64,000 nucleotides of DNA from Acidianus ambivalens (lineage in GTDB: Archaea > Thermoproteota > Thermoprotei_A > Sulfolobales > Sulfolobaceae): NCBI RefSeq assembly GCF_009729015.1, contig NZ_CP045482.1, forward strand, positions 2,166,001-2,230,000, written 5' to 3'. Both the position numbers and the translations under genes were made by a program. The notes beneath the pieces were generated by a model. That model ran no database searches and was not told where the DNA came from. It saw only the letters and a program-made list of their open reading frames with translations. Positions 8,182 to 20,748 of this stretch are shown here, in pieces; the first letter of the stretch is position 1, and every line of letters starts with the position of its first letter.

Positions 8182-9090
8182 TTGTTTTTGCCCGTTGCCT
8201 ATCTGTAATTCTTTAATAGTTTTCATAGTAATTCTAAGCACTTGATCTCTAATAGGTTCTTCAAATATTGATTTAGCTAAGGTATCTATTCCTAAAATAT
8301 ATGTAGTAAATGTGGTTTCTAATACTTTTATATCTACCTCAAGAACTCCCTCAATTTTTTCTATTCTAGGCTTTAATTCTTTAATTACCGTCTCCGGATC
8401 TAAATCCTTTGGCACTTCATATTTTGACCTTATTTTTCTTACCTCCTCCGAATTATGTATAAATATTGCGGCTTGTACCATAATGCTATTTGGTATTTTT
8501 ACTGGCACTTTATCATCAGTATAGATTGTAGTATAAAGTAGTGAGATGTCAGTTACTACTCCAGTATAGCCTGGGATAAGAAAATCGTTAGAGAAGAACT
8601 TAGGAGGATATGTTGGAGCTATTAATCCATATTGCCAGGTTGATATTGTTATCCTATCTCCAACCTTGTAAGGCCTTGAAAAAAGTAACATTATTCCTCC
8701 AAAGATGTTAGATAAAACTGTTTGAGAAGCTAAGCCTAAAACTAGTCCAGCAAACCCTCCTGCGGCTAATGCTGCACCTATACTTACATGAACTAATAGG
8801 AAGAATCCAATGAATGCTATAATGTAACCCAACAATCTAGTTATAAAAGCCACACTAGTAGCATTGCTTGCTCCAATGAAATTTCCTAATCTTTTTTTAA
8901 CTATCTCAGAAATTAGGTATGCTACTAGTACAGCTCCTACGAACCATATTGTTGCATAGAAGTAAAGCGTATAATCTGCTGGAATCACTTTTAAATTAGC
9001 TAATGTAAATATAGCAAGACCTACAACTACAGCTGAAATTATAACTGTTAATACTAATCCTATTAATTGTCTCTCGCTAAATCGGCTCAT
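8167..9090 (-). CDS. MscS-family mechanosensitive channel
   Basis: 307 residues. Three or four N-terminal TM helices (about 10-115) include the Gly/Ala-rich pore helix AAGGFAGLVLGLASQTVLSN. It runs directly into the MscS signature FGGIMLLFSRPYKVGD and a beta domain (130-220), then an alpha/beta C-terminal vestibule domain. Members gate in response to membrane tension and protect cells from osmotic downshock. Convergent overlap with the 7417 gene by 15 nt. Confidence 0.9.
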   Translation of the reverse strand: MSRFSERQLIGLVLTVIISAVVVGLAIFTLANLKVIPADYTLYFYATIWFVGAVLVAYLISEIVKKRLGNFIGASNATSVAFITRLLGYIIAFIGFFLLVHVSIGAALAAGGFAGLVLGLASQTVLSNIFGGIMLLFSRPYKVGDRITISTWQYGLIAPTYPPKFFSNDFLIPGYTGVVTDISLLYTTIYTDDKVPVKIPNSIMVQAAIFIHNSEEVRKIRSKYEVPKDLDPETVIKELKPRIEKIEGVLEVDIKVLETTFTTYILGIDTLAKSIFEEPIRDQVLRITMKTIKELQIGNGQKQLAKS

Positions 9091-9173
9091 ATTATTCTCT
9101 ATAAACTCATTCTTTATAAACGCAGATTCCCTGAACAGAGATATATAAGTTAGATTAAGATATTAAATCAATT

Positions 9174-10949
<1,776 letters not shown>

Positions 10950-10979
<30 letters not shown>

Positions 10980-11864
10980 CCTAAGTAATTCTTTCCTAAA
11001 TTGTAAATAAGTATAATTATTAACAATGCCTTTTAACGCAAGTGATAAGCCAAGTTTAGGTATTCCTTCCTCTAGTAGTGAGATAAATTCCTCTAAAAGA
11101 TTTGTGTCTATTTTGAAAATAGTATTAACTGCATAAGGAAAAACATACTTTTCTAAACAAAGGTATTTATCTATATAAGGATCTTTAGTTCTAGATAGAG
11201 ATTCGTTTCCTTTATGGTAAACTTTAGCACCTTTAAAAGTTGCAGAATCTCCTCCTAAATATATTCCATGAAGTGCCAAAATACTTTCATTATAGCTTCC
11301 TCTTAAAGTAAAGGTAGGAATTTTATACTTTAGAAAGAAATTAGTTTTTAAACTCATATTAACTCCAGCAATAGCTAAGGATTTCTCTACATCGTAAGTT
11401 CCTAAATCGTCTCTATCAGCGCTAAGTCCAACCTTTGTAAGAAATCCGGTATATTCACTAAACTTACTATTGTAGGGCATCATATATTTTGTATTTTTAT
11501 ATTTTTTAAAGAGGGCATTAGGGTAGTTTTTCCATTTTTCTCCAATGACTTCACCAGAAGCAATATAAATTAATGGATTCTTTTCGTGAAATTCTAGATG
11601 ATCTTCTATCCATTTACTTGAAGGTATTGCGTCGTCGTCTGAAAATAACGCAAGGTCGTCAGGATTTAAGTTTTCTAAGGCTAAATTTATTGCCTCCTCA
11701 AAGTATCCTTCTTTCTGTATAATTATTTTATTTACTCCATTTATATTAAGTTGTTTTTTTGAAATTAATATAATTTCAAAATTCTTAAATGTTTGTGCTT
11801 TTAATGCATTTAATGTATCTTTAATAGATTCTCTTCCTAAAGTAGGAATAAAAATTTGAACCAT
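10950..11864 (-). CDS. Family 2 glycosyltransferase (GT-A fold)
   Basis: 304 residues. It opens with the GT2 nucleotide-binding strand VQIFIPTLGRESIKDTLNAL. The DXD-equivalent is LFSDDDAIPSSKWIEDH (about 93-108). The C-terminal ~80 residues are helical without a clear TM segment. It probably transfers a sugar in N-glycan, exopolysaccharide or glycolipid synthesis at the cytoplasmic side of the membrane; donor and acceptor cannot be read from sequence. It overlaps the end of the GH15 gene tail to tail. Confidence 0.8.
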
Positions 11865-11909
11865 GAATATACTTTTTTATATGATTTAAAAAATTAGTAA
11901 AGAAGATTC

Positions 11910-12182
11910 ATGCCATGGATCTCGGCTAGGGGATCTGATAAGATAGTTTATAATCAATGTTTAAAACTAGAACAAGGAAAAATATTACGAGTAGAGAGTT
12001 TTAAAGGAGATAGATGGATAGAAATAAAAAGGAAGAAAGAAGACGAGTTTGAAATAACGGAGAAGGGCTATAACACTTCTACATACATCGTTAGCTCTAA
12101 GGAATTAAAAACTCTATTAAAGAGGCTTTTCGAAATGGAATTTCCCAGAAGTCATCAAGTAAGAATTTCTATAACGTCGTGA
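11910..12182 (+). CDS. Small hypothetical protein
   Basis: 90 residues starting MPWISARG, predominantly beta strands followed by an amphipathic helix (SSKELKTLLKRLFEMEF) and a basic C-terminus. A GAAGAT purine stretch precedes the ATG, and AT-rich promoter-like DNA lies upstream. Family not recognised. The RNA-binding-like basic character is only an impression. Confidence 0.5.
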   Translation: MPWISARGSDKIVYNQCLKLEQGKILRVESFKGDRWIEIKRKKEDEFEITEKGYNTSTYIVSSKELKTLLKRLFEMEFPRSHQVRISITS

Positions 12183-12227
12183 AATAGTCTACTCTCTTTT
12201 AAAATAATACTTGACAATATATTAATC

Positions 12228-12542
12228 ATGGATATAGGTCTTGATGACATTATCAACGTTAATTTGTTAAAAAAGAAATATGAAGATTATGCAAACTCTT
12301 TTGCTTCTGGAAGTAATATAAAGACAATAGTAAAGGATTTTATATCATTTATTAAGCAAATTAGATTAACTACATTTTCCTCAAAACTCTTGGAAATATT
12401 AGATCAACAGGAAAAAATCGCAAAGAGAATTCTTTTAGTTTACAATATAAGATATTTGCTATTAATTTTCTATAAATCTATAATTCAAAGAATGATTAGC
12501 AAATTAATAAATTTAATAAGGTCGTTCTTGTCGCTCATCTAA
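12228..12542 (+). CDS. Small helical hypothetical protein
   Basis: 104 residues, almost entirely helical by composition, Lys/Ile/Leu rich, with a weakly hydrophobic C-terminal half (RYLLLIFYKSIIQRMISKLI) that may associate with membranes. It lies 45 nt after the 11910 gene and 32 nt before the XdhC-like gene on the same strand, so the three may be one transcript. No family recognised. Confidence 0.45.
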   Translation: MDIGLDDIINVNLLKKKYEDYANSFASGSNIKTIVKDFISFIKQIRLTTFSSKLLEILDQQEKIAKRILLVYNIRYLLLIFYKSIIQRMISKLINLIRSFLSLI

Positions 12543-12574
12543 ATATATATTTTTTATTTTCCATTCTTTTTCTC

Positions 12575-13150
12575 ATGAAGATTGTTATATTTACGTCTTC
12601 TAAAGAAGCGCAAATGGAAGAGCCTATAATTTGTGATAGAGATACAGTAAAAATTGATGGAAGTAAATGTATAGGCCGAAGTTTAGGAATTGCACCTTAT
12701 GTTGCAAAGTATCTAAAAGATCTAGGATTTTATGTAATAGTTATAGATCCTTTCGCTGAAGATAACGATTATGAAGCTGACGAGGTAATAAAAGGAGAAG
12801 TTTTCAGCATACCAGACGAATTAATAAAAGGAAATTACGTAGTAATAAGCACCAGACACGTTTACGACACATGGGCGATAATGAAAAGCATATTAGCTGG
12901 CGCTAAGGCAATACAAGTGGTCATGAGTATAAAAAGGGCAAAAGTAATTCTAGGAAGGCTAATAAAGGCTGGTATATCAAAGGATGAATTAAAGAAATTA
13001 AGGATACCTGCAGGATTAGATATAGGTGCTAAAACGGAGAAAGAAATAGCCTTAAGTATAGTGTCTGAAATCTTGGCAATGGAAAGAGGCACTAGTGGTT
13101 TACCTTTAAGTAAAGTTAAAGAATTCGAGAAAGTGGTTGATGGATTATAA
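12575..13150 (+). CDS. XdhC/CoxF-like Rossmann protein
   Basis: 191 residues corresponding mainly to the C-terminal Rossmann domain of the XdhC/CoxF family. The diagnostic block is RIPAGLDIGAKTEKEIALSI followed by VSEILAMERG. Family members assist insertion of sulfurated molybdenum cofactor into xanthine dehydrogenase/CO dehydrogenase-type hydroxylases. The N-terminal Cys-containing XdhC domain is reduced here, and no Mo-hydroxylase subunit is visible nearby, so the client enzyme is elsewhere. Confidence 0.7.
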   Translation: MKIVIFTSSKEAQMEEPIICDRDTVKIDGSKCIGRSLGIAPYVAKYLKDLGFYVIVIDPFAEDNDYEADEVIKGEVFSIPDELIKGNYVVISTRHVYDTWAIMKSILAGAKAIQVVMSIKRAKVILGRLIKAGISKDELKKLRIPAGLDIGAKTEKEIALSIVSEILAMERGTSGLPLSKVKEFEKVVDGL

Positions 13151-13284
13151 TTAGAAGAAGGTTACAGTTCCTAATTCAGGGTTTTAGTGATTAGAATATT
13201 TTTCAATATATTCTCACTTAATAAAGAAGAATACAATTAGAAGTTCAAAAATATTAATAAATGGCATTTAGCTCTTATAGTTTA

Positions 13285-14307
13285 CTAGTAAACAATAGGC
13301 CTTGCTTTTAGTCGTATGAATGGGGCAATTCCACCGTGATAATCATCTATATACACGCTCTTAACTTCTTTAGAAATTGCATCAATAGTAGTTAATTCTT
13401 GCAAAGGTATTGCGATCTCTCTTACTATTACACCACCAGAGCCTATTAGCATAGAGTTTCTAGGGAAGAGCCTTATGCTATTTTTTACTATTTCACTTCT
13501 TATAACTCCTAAAACCATCAGCCCATTTTTAGTATCTTGAATTAATTCTTGAAATCCCCAGTCTTTTGGCTTTACAATTAAGTTAAAGTAGTCTGGAAGA
13601 GGTAAAACTCCCCTTGCATTACCTGGACTTCCATTCTTAGTTGTTAAGGTACCTAGATATTCTAAGACTATTCCGTCTCCTATAATTTCCTTCTTTTGAG
13701 TTCTAACTCCTTCATCATCAAATACAGAAAAACCTATAAGATTTTCATTAAGAGGGTCATCATAAACAGTTATTTCACTTGAAATTCTTTCTCCTAGTTT
13801 AATCCTTGGATTATCTCCTCTTAGAAAGTTCATGAATTGATGAAATAAGTGAGCAGTAGCTTCAGGATCCAAAATTACATTCATTCGCTCTAGTCCCCAA
13901 ATCCTTTCATTCATAGAGATACTTTGCATTTTTAAGAAGTCTGCTACAGCCTTAAGGTCTGAAGGTTTTCCAGAATATGCAAATTTTAGTCCGTTATATT
14001 CAACATAATTTAGGATTTTTTCCTCTATACAGTCATTTATTTTTCTATGTATCTTTTTTACCGTAACATTAACGTCAGTTAACTTAGATAATATTTCATC
14101 TAAGTTCTCCCATTCCTTTACTGCGGGAGAGATATAAGAGACGCATTCCTCATGAGATTTAATTTCTTCTTCTTTTCCCTCAATTTTGTTTAAGACCCAG
14201 CCTGATCTAGTCAAATATCTATTTACTCTAATTTCTCTGGTTTCCTTATAAATTCCAGAACCAGATATAAAGTGGACGATCTCTTCCTTTAGCTCATAAG
14301 TTTGCAT
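13285..14307 (-). CDS. TldD/PmbA family protein (modulator of gyrase-type protease fold)
   Basis: 340 residues. The central part (LDPEATAHLFHQFMNFLRGD) and C-terminal half, ending in a beta-rich domain with a VIVREIAIPLQ-like element, match the TldD/PmbA fold. In bacteria TldD-TldE is a metalloprotease acting on microcin and CcdA. The protein is about 100 residues shorter than typical members, and I do not see the HExxxH zinc site of catalytic TldD subunits, so it is more likely a PmbA/TldE-like non-catalytic partner. Confidence 0.65.
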   Translation of the reverse strand: MQTYELKEEIVHFISGSGIYKETREIRVNRYLTRSGWVLNKIEGKEEEIKSHEECVSYISPAVKEWENLDEILSKLTDVNVTVKKIHRKINDCIEEKILNYVEYNGLKFAYSGKPSDLKAVADFLKMQSISMNERIWGLERMNVILDPEATAHLFHQFMNFLRGDNPRIKLGERISSEITVYDDPLNENLIGFSVFDDEGVRTQKKEIIGDGIVLEYLGTLTTKNGSPGNARGVLPLPDYFNLIVKPKDWGFQELIQDTKNGLMVLGVIRSEIVKNSIRLFPRNSMLIGSGGVIVREIAIPLQELTTIDAISKEVKSVYIDDYHGGIAPFIRLKARPIVY

Positions 14308-14358
14308 TAATAAAAAATAATACCTTAAATTAGAAAAAACTACCTACTGTCTTTTCTT

Positions 14359-14781
14359 TTACTTACTTATTTTCCATAATGCTAGAGATAGCACTATCAT
14401 TATTGCGTCTATTATTAGCGAGATGTCAACGTAAGGATTGAATGGCAAAACTTTTCCTACGAACGGTGCTGGTGCTGTTCTAGTCTCTAAAAGTAATGCA
14501 AAGTCTATAACATAAAATATTGTTATTGGCAAGTAGAGCTTCTTAATGCCCTGTATTAAAGCAACTGCAGCCACTATTGCCAATGAAGCCACAAATCCGA
14601 AGAAAATTCTATAGATTAATGTAGCAGTTGGATTAGGTAGTTTCGCGTCTACTAAATCTAAATGGACTCCTGCCCATAGCGTTGACAATAGCATTCCTGC
14701 CCATTGTAACATGTTTTGTTTTACTGTAGTTCCATTCATCACGATAAAAAATGGAATTAATCTAAAAATATCTTTACCCAA
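14359..14781 (-). CDS. Four-TM membrane protein of unknown function
   Basis: 140 residues with hydrophobic segments at about 25-40, 55-80, 85-105 and 118-138. The charged N-terminus and a conserved-looking PFNPYVD loop separate them. It is followed upstream on the same strand, 37 nt away, by another small membrane protein gene (14818-15054), suggesting a two-subunit membrane unit. Family not recognised. Confidence 0.55.
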   Translation of the reverse strand: MGKDIFRLIPFFIVMNGTTVKQNMLQWAGMLLSTLWAGVHLDLVDAKLPNPTATLIYRIFFGFVASLAIVAAVALIQGIKKLYLPITIFYVIDFALLLETRTAPAPFVGKVLPFNPYVDISLIIDAIMIVLSLALWKISK

Positions 14782-14817
14782 ATCAAAAAATTAATTTATC
14801 CCAAATCAGATGTAGAG

Positions 14818-15054
14818 TTAAAACGCAAGTCTACCGAATTTGCTCCTTAAGAATACGCCCATTATGAAGAAGAATATTGCAAAACCTATTACTACTGGAA
14901 CTACTGCTCTCCAAGGTCCAAAATTATTTAGATATAATGCTAATCCTATTGATAGAACGAAGAAGAAAGCTAAAGGTCCTACTACTACTGTCCATGTGAA
15001 CCTATCCCATCTCTTTGTTTGTCTTCTTTCTTGTTCTTGTTTTTCCTCGGTCAT
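14818..15054 (-). CDS. Two-TM small membrane protein
   Basis: 78 residues. A highly charged N-terminal tail (TEEKQEQERRQTKRWDRF) is followed by two TM helices (about 20-45 and 50-70) and a basic C-terminus. Placed directly upstream of the 14359 membrane gene on the same strand, so the products may interact. ATG start preceded by a TATA-like stretch. No family recognised. Confidence 0.55.
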   Translation of the reverse strand: MTEEKQEQERRQTKRWDRFTWTVVVGPLAFFFVLSIGLALYLNNFGPWRAVVPVVIGFAIFFFIMGVFLRSKFGRLAF

Positions 15055-15099
15055 AAGATAGTCTTTTACTATTAACTAATAAATCTTTTTAAAACAAAA

Positions 15100-15471
15100 T
15101 TAACCTAAGACTCTTCTAATCTCTTCATAAAGTTCAGGATCCTTTTCTTGAAGCTTCTTAAGAGAAGGAGGCCTCAATCCTTTAGTTTTTACTCCTTTTA
15201 TAACAGATCTTATCCACGCATCATAAATCTTACCTGATCCTGTTTTGTAATAAAACTCCTTTAATTTTTCTAGTGCCTCATCTTCATTTAAGTTTTTAAC
15301 GTTTACAAGATATCTCGATGCAACATACAATATAAACCTCTTCCTACCATCTGGAAGACCTTTCTCTAGAATTGTATCTATCCAGCTATAATTAACCTTA
15401 GACGGTATAGGAGGAAATACTCCTTCAACCTCAAATAAGAGATTTCCATTTTCGTCATAGACTTTTGACAT
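15100..15471 (-). CDS. priX: PriX-like non-catalytic primase subunit
   Basis: 123 residues from the ATG at 15471. The pattern of an opening WIDTILEKGLPDGRKRFILY helix, SRYLVNVKNLNEDEA, and a C-terminal LRPPSLKKLQEKDPELYEEI matches the PriX/PriCT-type helical domain. Sulfolobus PriX is the third subunit of the PriS-PriL primase and aids primer initiation. The reading frame stays open for about 22 codons upstream and encodes plausible protein (HYPDDTPAGYVIYQNG) but contains no ATG, GTG or TTG, so the true start may be non-canonical (see findings). It follows the TtuA-like gene on the same strand. Confidence 0.65.
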   Translation of the reverse strand: MSKVYDENGNLLFEVEGVFPPIPSKVNYSWIDTILEKGLPDGRKRFILYVASRYLVNVKNLNEDEALEKLKEFYYKTGSGKIYDAWIRSVIKGVKTKGLRPPSLKKLQEKDPELYEEIRRVLG

Positions 15472-15529
15472 ACCATTTTGATATATAACATATCCTGCGG
15501 GAGTATCGTCTGGATAATGTAAAATTATT

Positions 15530-16495
15530 TTAACTATTTACCTTCACCTCTGTTAATTTCATTCTAGTAGCACAAAATGAGCAAATTTCTCTGCCCTTAC
15601 TCGTAGGCATTCCACAGATCTTACACTTACCTAAACTTTCCTTAGGAATATCTTCCATTAATGGTCTGAATTTTTCCTCAAAATTAGTAACTAATGAGAT
15701 CATGAAGCCAGGTATTTTATCTTCCATTTCTTCTATTGATCTCCTTATCTTATCTTGGGTTTCTCCTCCGACTCTAAATGTATGAGGACATGAGTCATAA
15801 ATGAAAGGTATTCCTTTAACTAATGCGTAAGTCATGATTTCCTTTTCAGGAGATAAGAATAGGGGTTTAATTTTCTTTATATAACCGTTCTCAGCAGGTG
15901 ATACTGGTCTTAATCTAGCTAAACTTAATATATCACCATTATAGTATCCAGTTAATACGTATTGTGCAATATCATTAAGATTGTGGCCAGTAGCAAGAGT
16001 ATCTGCACCTTCTTCCTTTGCAACTTTTTCAAGAATATATCTTTTTGTAAGTCCGCAAGTACTACATACTGGTCTCCTTATCTTTACCTTAGCTTCATCT
16101 ATGGTAAATCCGTATTCCTCCTTTAGTTTTACAATCCTATATTTGACCCCTAGCATTTCGTAGTTCTTAATAGCAAATTCTACACTTTTAGCCGAGTATT
16201 TTTTGCCCATATCTATTCCTAAATCTATGGTTATACCAATGATTTCAATACCTTCTTTTTCTGCTATCTTAGTCATTACATGAAGTAAAGTAGTACTATC
16301 CTTTCCACCAGATACTGCAATTGCCAATTTTCTTGTTCCCTCAAGCATATTGTATTTTCTAACAGTTTTTTCGACTCTATTTTCAAACCATTGTATAAAA
16401 TGCTCTTTACAAAGGTACTTGTGAGCGTAAGGTATCTTAATTATTGCTTCTTCTTTACACTCACTGCATCTCATAAGATTTAATATATTCATCAT
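15530..16495 (-). CDS. TtuA/Ncs6-type tRNA 2-thiolation enzyme
   Basis: 321 residues. N-terminal zinc finger (Cys10, Cys13, Cys29, His32); adenylating PP-loop SGGKDSTT at 62-69; RRPVCSTCGLTKRY with the catalytic Cys pair near 140; second zinc finger at the C-terminus (CKICGMPTSKGREICSFC). This is the TtuA/CtuA/Ncs6 layout. Such enzymes activate tRNA uridine with ATP and introduce sulfur at U34 (wobble) or U54, thermostabilising tRNA in hyperthermophiles. Start may be the ATG at 16495 or an internal Met8. Divergent from the MTHFR-like gene. Confidence 0.85.
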   Translation of the reverse strand: MMNILNLMRCSECKEEAIIKIPYAHKYLCKEHFIQWFENRVEKTVRKYNMLEGTRKLAIAVSGGKDSTTLLHVMTKIAEKEGIEIIGITIDLGIDMGKKYSAKSVEFAIKNYEMLGVKYRIVKLKEEYGFTIDEAKVKIRRPVCSTCGLTKRYILEKVAKEEGADTLATGHNLNDIAQYVLTGYYNGDILSLARLRPVSPAENGYIKKIKPLFLSPEKEIMTYALVKGIPFIYDSCPHTFRVGGETQDKIRRSIEEMEDKIPGFMISLVTNFEEKFRPLMEDIPKESLGKCKICGMPTSKGREICSFCATRMKLTEVKVNS

Positions 16496-16521
16496 ATATT
16501 AAAATCAAATCTTTTAATCCA

Positions 16522-17214
16522 ATGCTTGAAGGTATTACCATGCAATTACTTGCAGAAGTTCATCCAAAGACTAAAATTGAAAAAATAAAGAAAGAAATAC
16601 AAGACTTATCATCCTTTGATGGATTTGACATACCAGATTCTCCATTAGGTTTGCCATCAGTTAAACCAACTTCCATAGCAGCTTTAATCAGAGAAAAATA
16701 TGAGCATAAGAGGATAATAATAAACCAAAGGCTTCTTGACGTTAATGAGCTTTACGTGCATTCGTTATCATTAACTGCTAAGGCTTTTAATCTAAATATT
16801 GCATTCACCAAAGGGGATAAGCCAAAAATAGGTAAAGAAGTAGGTTATTTATCCTCAGAGGAGGCAGTAAATATTGCAAAAAGTTACGGTGTTAGTTCTG
16901 GGATGATGATAAGTTTAAGAAAAAGCAGGACTGAAATATTAGCTAGATTAGAATCTAACGCAGATTTCTACCTTGCCTTACATTTTTCTGGAGTAGAATC
17001 TATAAAAGGGCTTGAAGAAAGTTTTCCAAAAATAATACCATATATAATAGTAAAGACTGAAAAGAATAAGGAAATATTATCTAATATTTCACAGCCTTCC
17101 TTTGAAGGAAGTAAAGTGCGTGACCTACTTTACGAACTGGAAAGTGTAGGAATAAAATCCGTTCTGATATCGTCTCCTGGAGATTTGAATTATTTAGTAA
17201 ATTTTAAATTTTAA
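16522..17214 (+). CDS. Methylenetetrahydrofolate reductase-like TIM-barrel protein
   Basis: 230 residues. FDGFDIPDSPLGLPSVKP (33-50) resembles the substrate/flavin-binding strand of MTHFR family proteins, and later segments alternate strands and helices as in a TIM barrel. The protein is about 60 residues shorter than bacterial MetF. Sulfolobales use tetrahydromethanopterin-like or folate-like C1 carriers, so carrier and activity are uncertain. The stop is 63 nt before the helicase ATG on the same strand. Confidence 0.5.
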   Translation: MLEGITMQLLAEVHPKTKIEKIKKEIQDLSSFDGFDIPDSPLGLPSVKPTSIAALIREKYEHKRIIINQRLLDVNELYVHSLSLTAKAFNLNIAFTKGDKPKIGKEVGYLSSEEAVNIAKSYGVSSGMMISLRKSRTEILARLESNADFYLALHFSGVESIKGLEESFPKIIPYIIVKTEKNKEILSNISQPSFEGSKVRDLLYELESVGIKSVLISSPGDLNYLVNFKF

Positions 17215-17277
17215 AGATTGGTAGAAATATATAATTTAATAGATAATATTTTAAACTCTGGAGTAGAAGCATGTGTT

Positions 17278-18330
17278 ATGTTTAAAAATCTTAGTGAAGA
17301 GCTTACAAAAGCTTTACAAGAAGCAAACTATGTCAACCCTACTAAAGTTCAAGAATTAGCAATACCGCAAATGTTACAAGGAAAGAGTGTCTTAGCTCAA
17401 GCAAAGACTGGCTCAGGGAAAACCGCAGCATATTTAATTCCTATTCTAGAAAAGGAAGAGCAAGCTTTAGTATTAACGCCTACTAGAGAATTAGCTGAGC
17501 AAGTAGCAGATGAGGCAAGAAAACTAGGTAAATATAAGAAAATGAGTATAGGAGTTATTATTGGAGGAGTTCCCTACTCTGGACAAGATAAGGAGGCCAA
17601 AAAAGATATAGTAATAGGGACTCCAGGTAGGATATTAGACTTATGGGGTAAAGGCTATTTAGATCTTTCACGCTTTTCCGTTGCAATAGTTGATGAAGTT
17701 GATAGAATGTTCGATATGGGCTTTATTGATGACGTTAGGATGATACTAAAAAATGCCAACCCAGATATGTATGGATTCTTTTCAGCAACAGTTCCAGAAG
17801 AAGTGGAAAGTCTTGCAAAGGAATTCTCTCCTAATATTGAATTTCTAAAAGTTGACGATATTAAACCTGTAGAAATAGAACACTTGTTTTACGAGGTAAA
17901 AGGTTGGAGAGATAAGATTAGTAAATTAAAAGATGAGTTAGACGATAATGAGAAAACCATTATTTTCGTAAATACAAAAAAGAAGGTCGAAGAGCTTTAC
18001 GAGGAGCTAAGGGACGATTTTGAAATTTCCTTGCTTCATGGTGATTTACCACAAAGAGTTAGATTAAGGAATCTATCGTCTTTCAGAAGAGGTAAAACTA
18101 ACGTACTACTCTCAACTGATTTAGCGTCAAGAGGAATTGATGTAATAGATGTTACTAAAGTAATAAATTTTGACACTCCAAGAGATGTTGAAACTTATAT
18201 TCACAGAGTAGGAAGAACTGGAAGAATGGGAAGAAAAGGGATAGCGATAACGTTTTACACTAGGAGAGATGCTCAATTAATTCTGAAGATAAAAGATTTA
18301 ATAAAAGGTAAGAAGCTGGAAGTTCAGTAG
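17278..18330 (+). CDS. DEAD-box-type RNA helicase
   Basis: 350 residues from the ATG at 17278; an upstream TTG at 17218 would add 20 residues without family similarity. Motif Q region (VNPTKVQELAIPQ), motif I AQAKTGSGKT, Ia PTRELA, TPGR, motif II reading DEVD instead of DEAD, motif III SAT, then the second RecA domain with STDLASRGIDV and HRVGRTGR. ATP-dependent RNA unwinding, probably in RNA decay or cold adaptation. Compact with no accessory domains. Confidence 0.92.
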   Translation: MFKNLSEELTKALQEANYVNPTKVQELAIPQMLQGKSVLAQAKTGSGKTAAYLIPILEKEEQALVLTPTRELAEQVADEARKLGKYKKMSIGVIIGGVPYSGQDKEAKKDIVIGTPGRILDLWGKGYLDLSRFSVAIVDEVDRMFDMGFIDDVRMILKNANPDMYGFFSATVPEEVESLAKEFSPNIEFLKVDDIKPVEIEHLFYEVKGWRDKISKLKDELDDNEKTIIFVNTKKKVEELYEELRDDFEISLLHGDLPQRVRLRNLSSFRRGKTNVLLSTDLASRGIDVIDVTKVINFDTPRDVETYIHRVGRTGRMGRKGIAITFYTRRDAQLILKIKDLIKGKKLEVQ

Positions 18331-18365
18331 AAAGGAATATAAATTTCATTTGAAAAGATGAAAAT

Positions 18366-18758
18366 ATGAATCTAACGGATAAAATACTTGCATTACTTTA
18401 CGACAGAGGAGAATTAACTAGCAGCGAGATTGCTGATAGCTTAAGAGAAGACGAAGAAAATGTAGAACTTACATTAAAAGGTATGGAAAAAGAAGGGCTA
18501 GTTTTTGAGAAAGAGAAAGGTCTTATATTTAAAAAGAAAGTTTACTCTTTAACTCCTACAGGATTAGAAAAAGCTAAGAAGGCAAAGGAAGAACTAGAAG
18601 AGAAGGCTAACAAACTAGTTACAGCAATACAACAAGGAGAAGACCCACAAGTAATAGTTCAAGAATACGCTGATTTAATACCATTAATGTTAGCAATGTC
18701 TTTAATTGATATGATGATGTTGCAAGATCTTATGTTTATAGATTTTATGAACTTTTGA
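18366..18758 (+). CDS. Winged-helix protein with Met-rich C-terminus
   Basis: 130 residues. Residues 1-65 form a winged helix (LTSSEIADSLREDEENVEL, then a wing KKKVYSLTPTG). A charged helix (70-95) follows, and the C-terminal 25 residues are hydrophobic and Met-rich (MLAMSLIDMMMLQDLMF), suggesting a buried dimer interface or membrane contact. It follows the helicase by 35 nt. Probably a transcriptional regulator; target unknown. Confidence 0.65.
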   Translation: MNLTDKILALLYDRGELTSSEIADSLREDEENVELTLKGMEKEGLVFEKEKGLIFKKKVYSLTPTGLEKAKKAKEELEEKANKLVTAIQQGEDPQVIVQEYADLIPLMLAMSLIDMMMLQDLMFIDFMNF

Positions 18759-18790
18759 AGAAATAGATAAAAATAAATAATAAAAAATAA

Positions 18791-20376
<1,586 letters not shown>

Positions 20377-20380
<4 letters not shown>

Positions 20381-20577
20381 GACTTCTCACCTCTAAATGC
20401 ATATCCTACAGCAAAGTATAGTAGCGAAGTTACTATTAGTAATACTATTTGTATCCAATAAAACTCCGTTAGACCGAATAGCGTTGGTTGAACGTTGTTA
20501 AATAATGGATATAAAGAGTAAATTATAATGTCTACTAGAAGGACTATTCCTAGAGAGAGATAAAATCCTTTTTTCAT
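20377..20577 (-). CDS. DUF3311-type small membrane partner of SSS transporter
   Basis: 66 residues from the ATG at 20577; a TTG at 20592 is a less likely start. Two TM helices flank the family-type segment PTLFGLTEFYWIQIV. Small DUF3311 proteins are encoded immediately before SSS-family symporters in many archaea and bacteria and probably stabilise or regulate them. The 4-nt overlap with the symporter supports a two-gene operon. Confidence 0.75.
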
Positions 20578-20748
20578 TGCAAATAAATGCAAACGCTAAT
20601 TTACCTATATATTTTAATTATAAAGAGAAAAACATGCGTATAAAAAAATCTTAGTGTAAATATTAAGTTAGTATACATGTATCGTTATTCTTAGGAAAAT
20701 TTAATCTAACATCCTAATGTAAAATAGAAGAACAAATTAATGTGACTA

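Noticed and set aside
13151..13284. Possible small RNA in the gap between XdhC-like and TldD/PmbA genes
   Set aside because: Only AT-rich DNA and a weak ATATTCTCACT-like stretch; no C/D boxes, stable hairpin or promoter pair could be made out.
17218..17277. TTG start adding 20 residues to the DEAD-box helicase
   Set aside because: Added residues have no helicase similarity; the ATG at 17278 begins the normal motif Q region.
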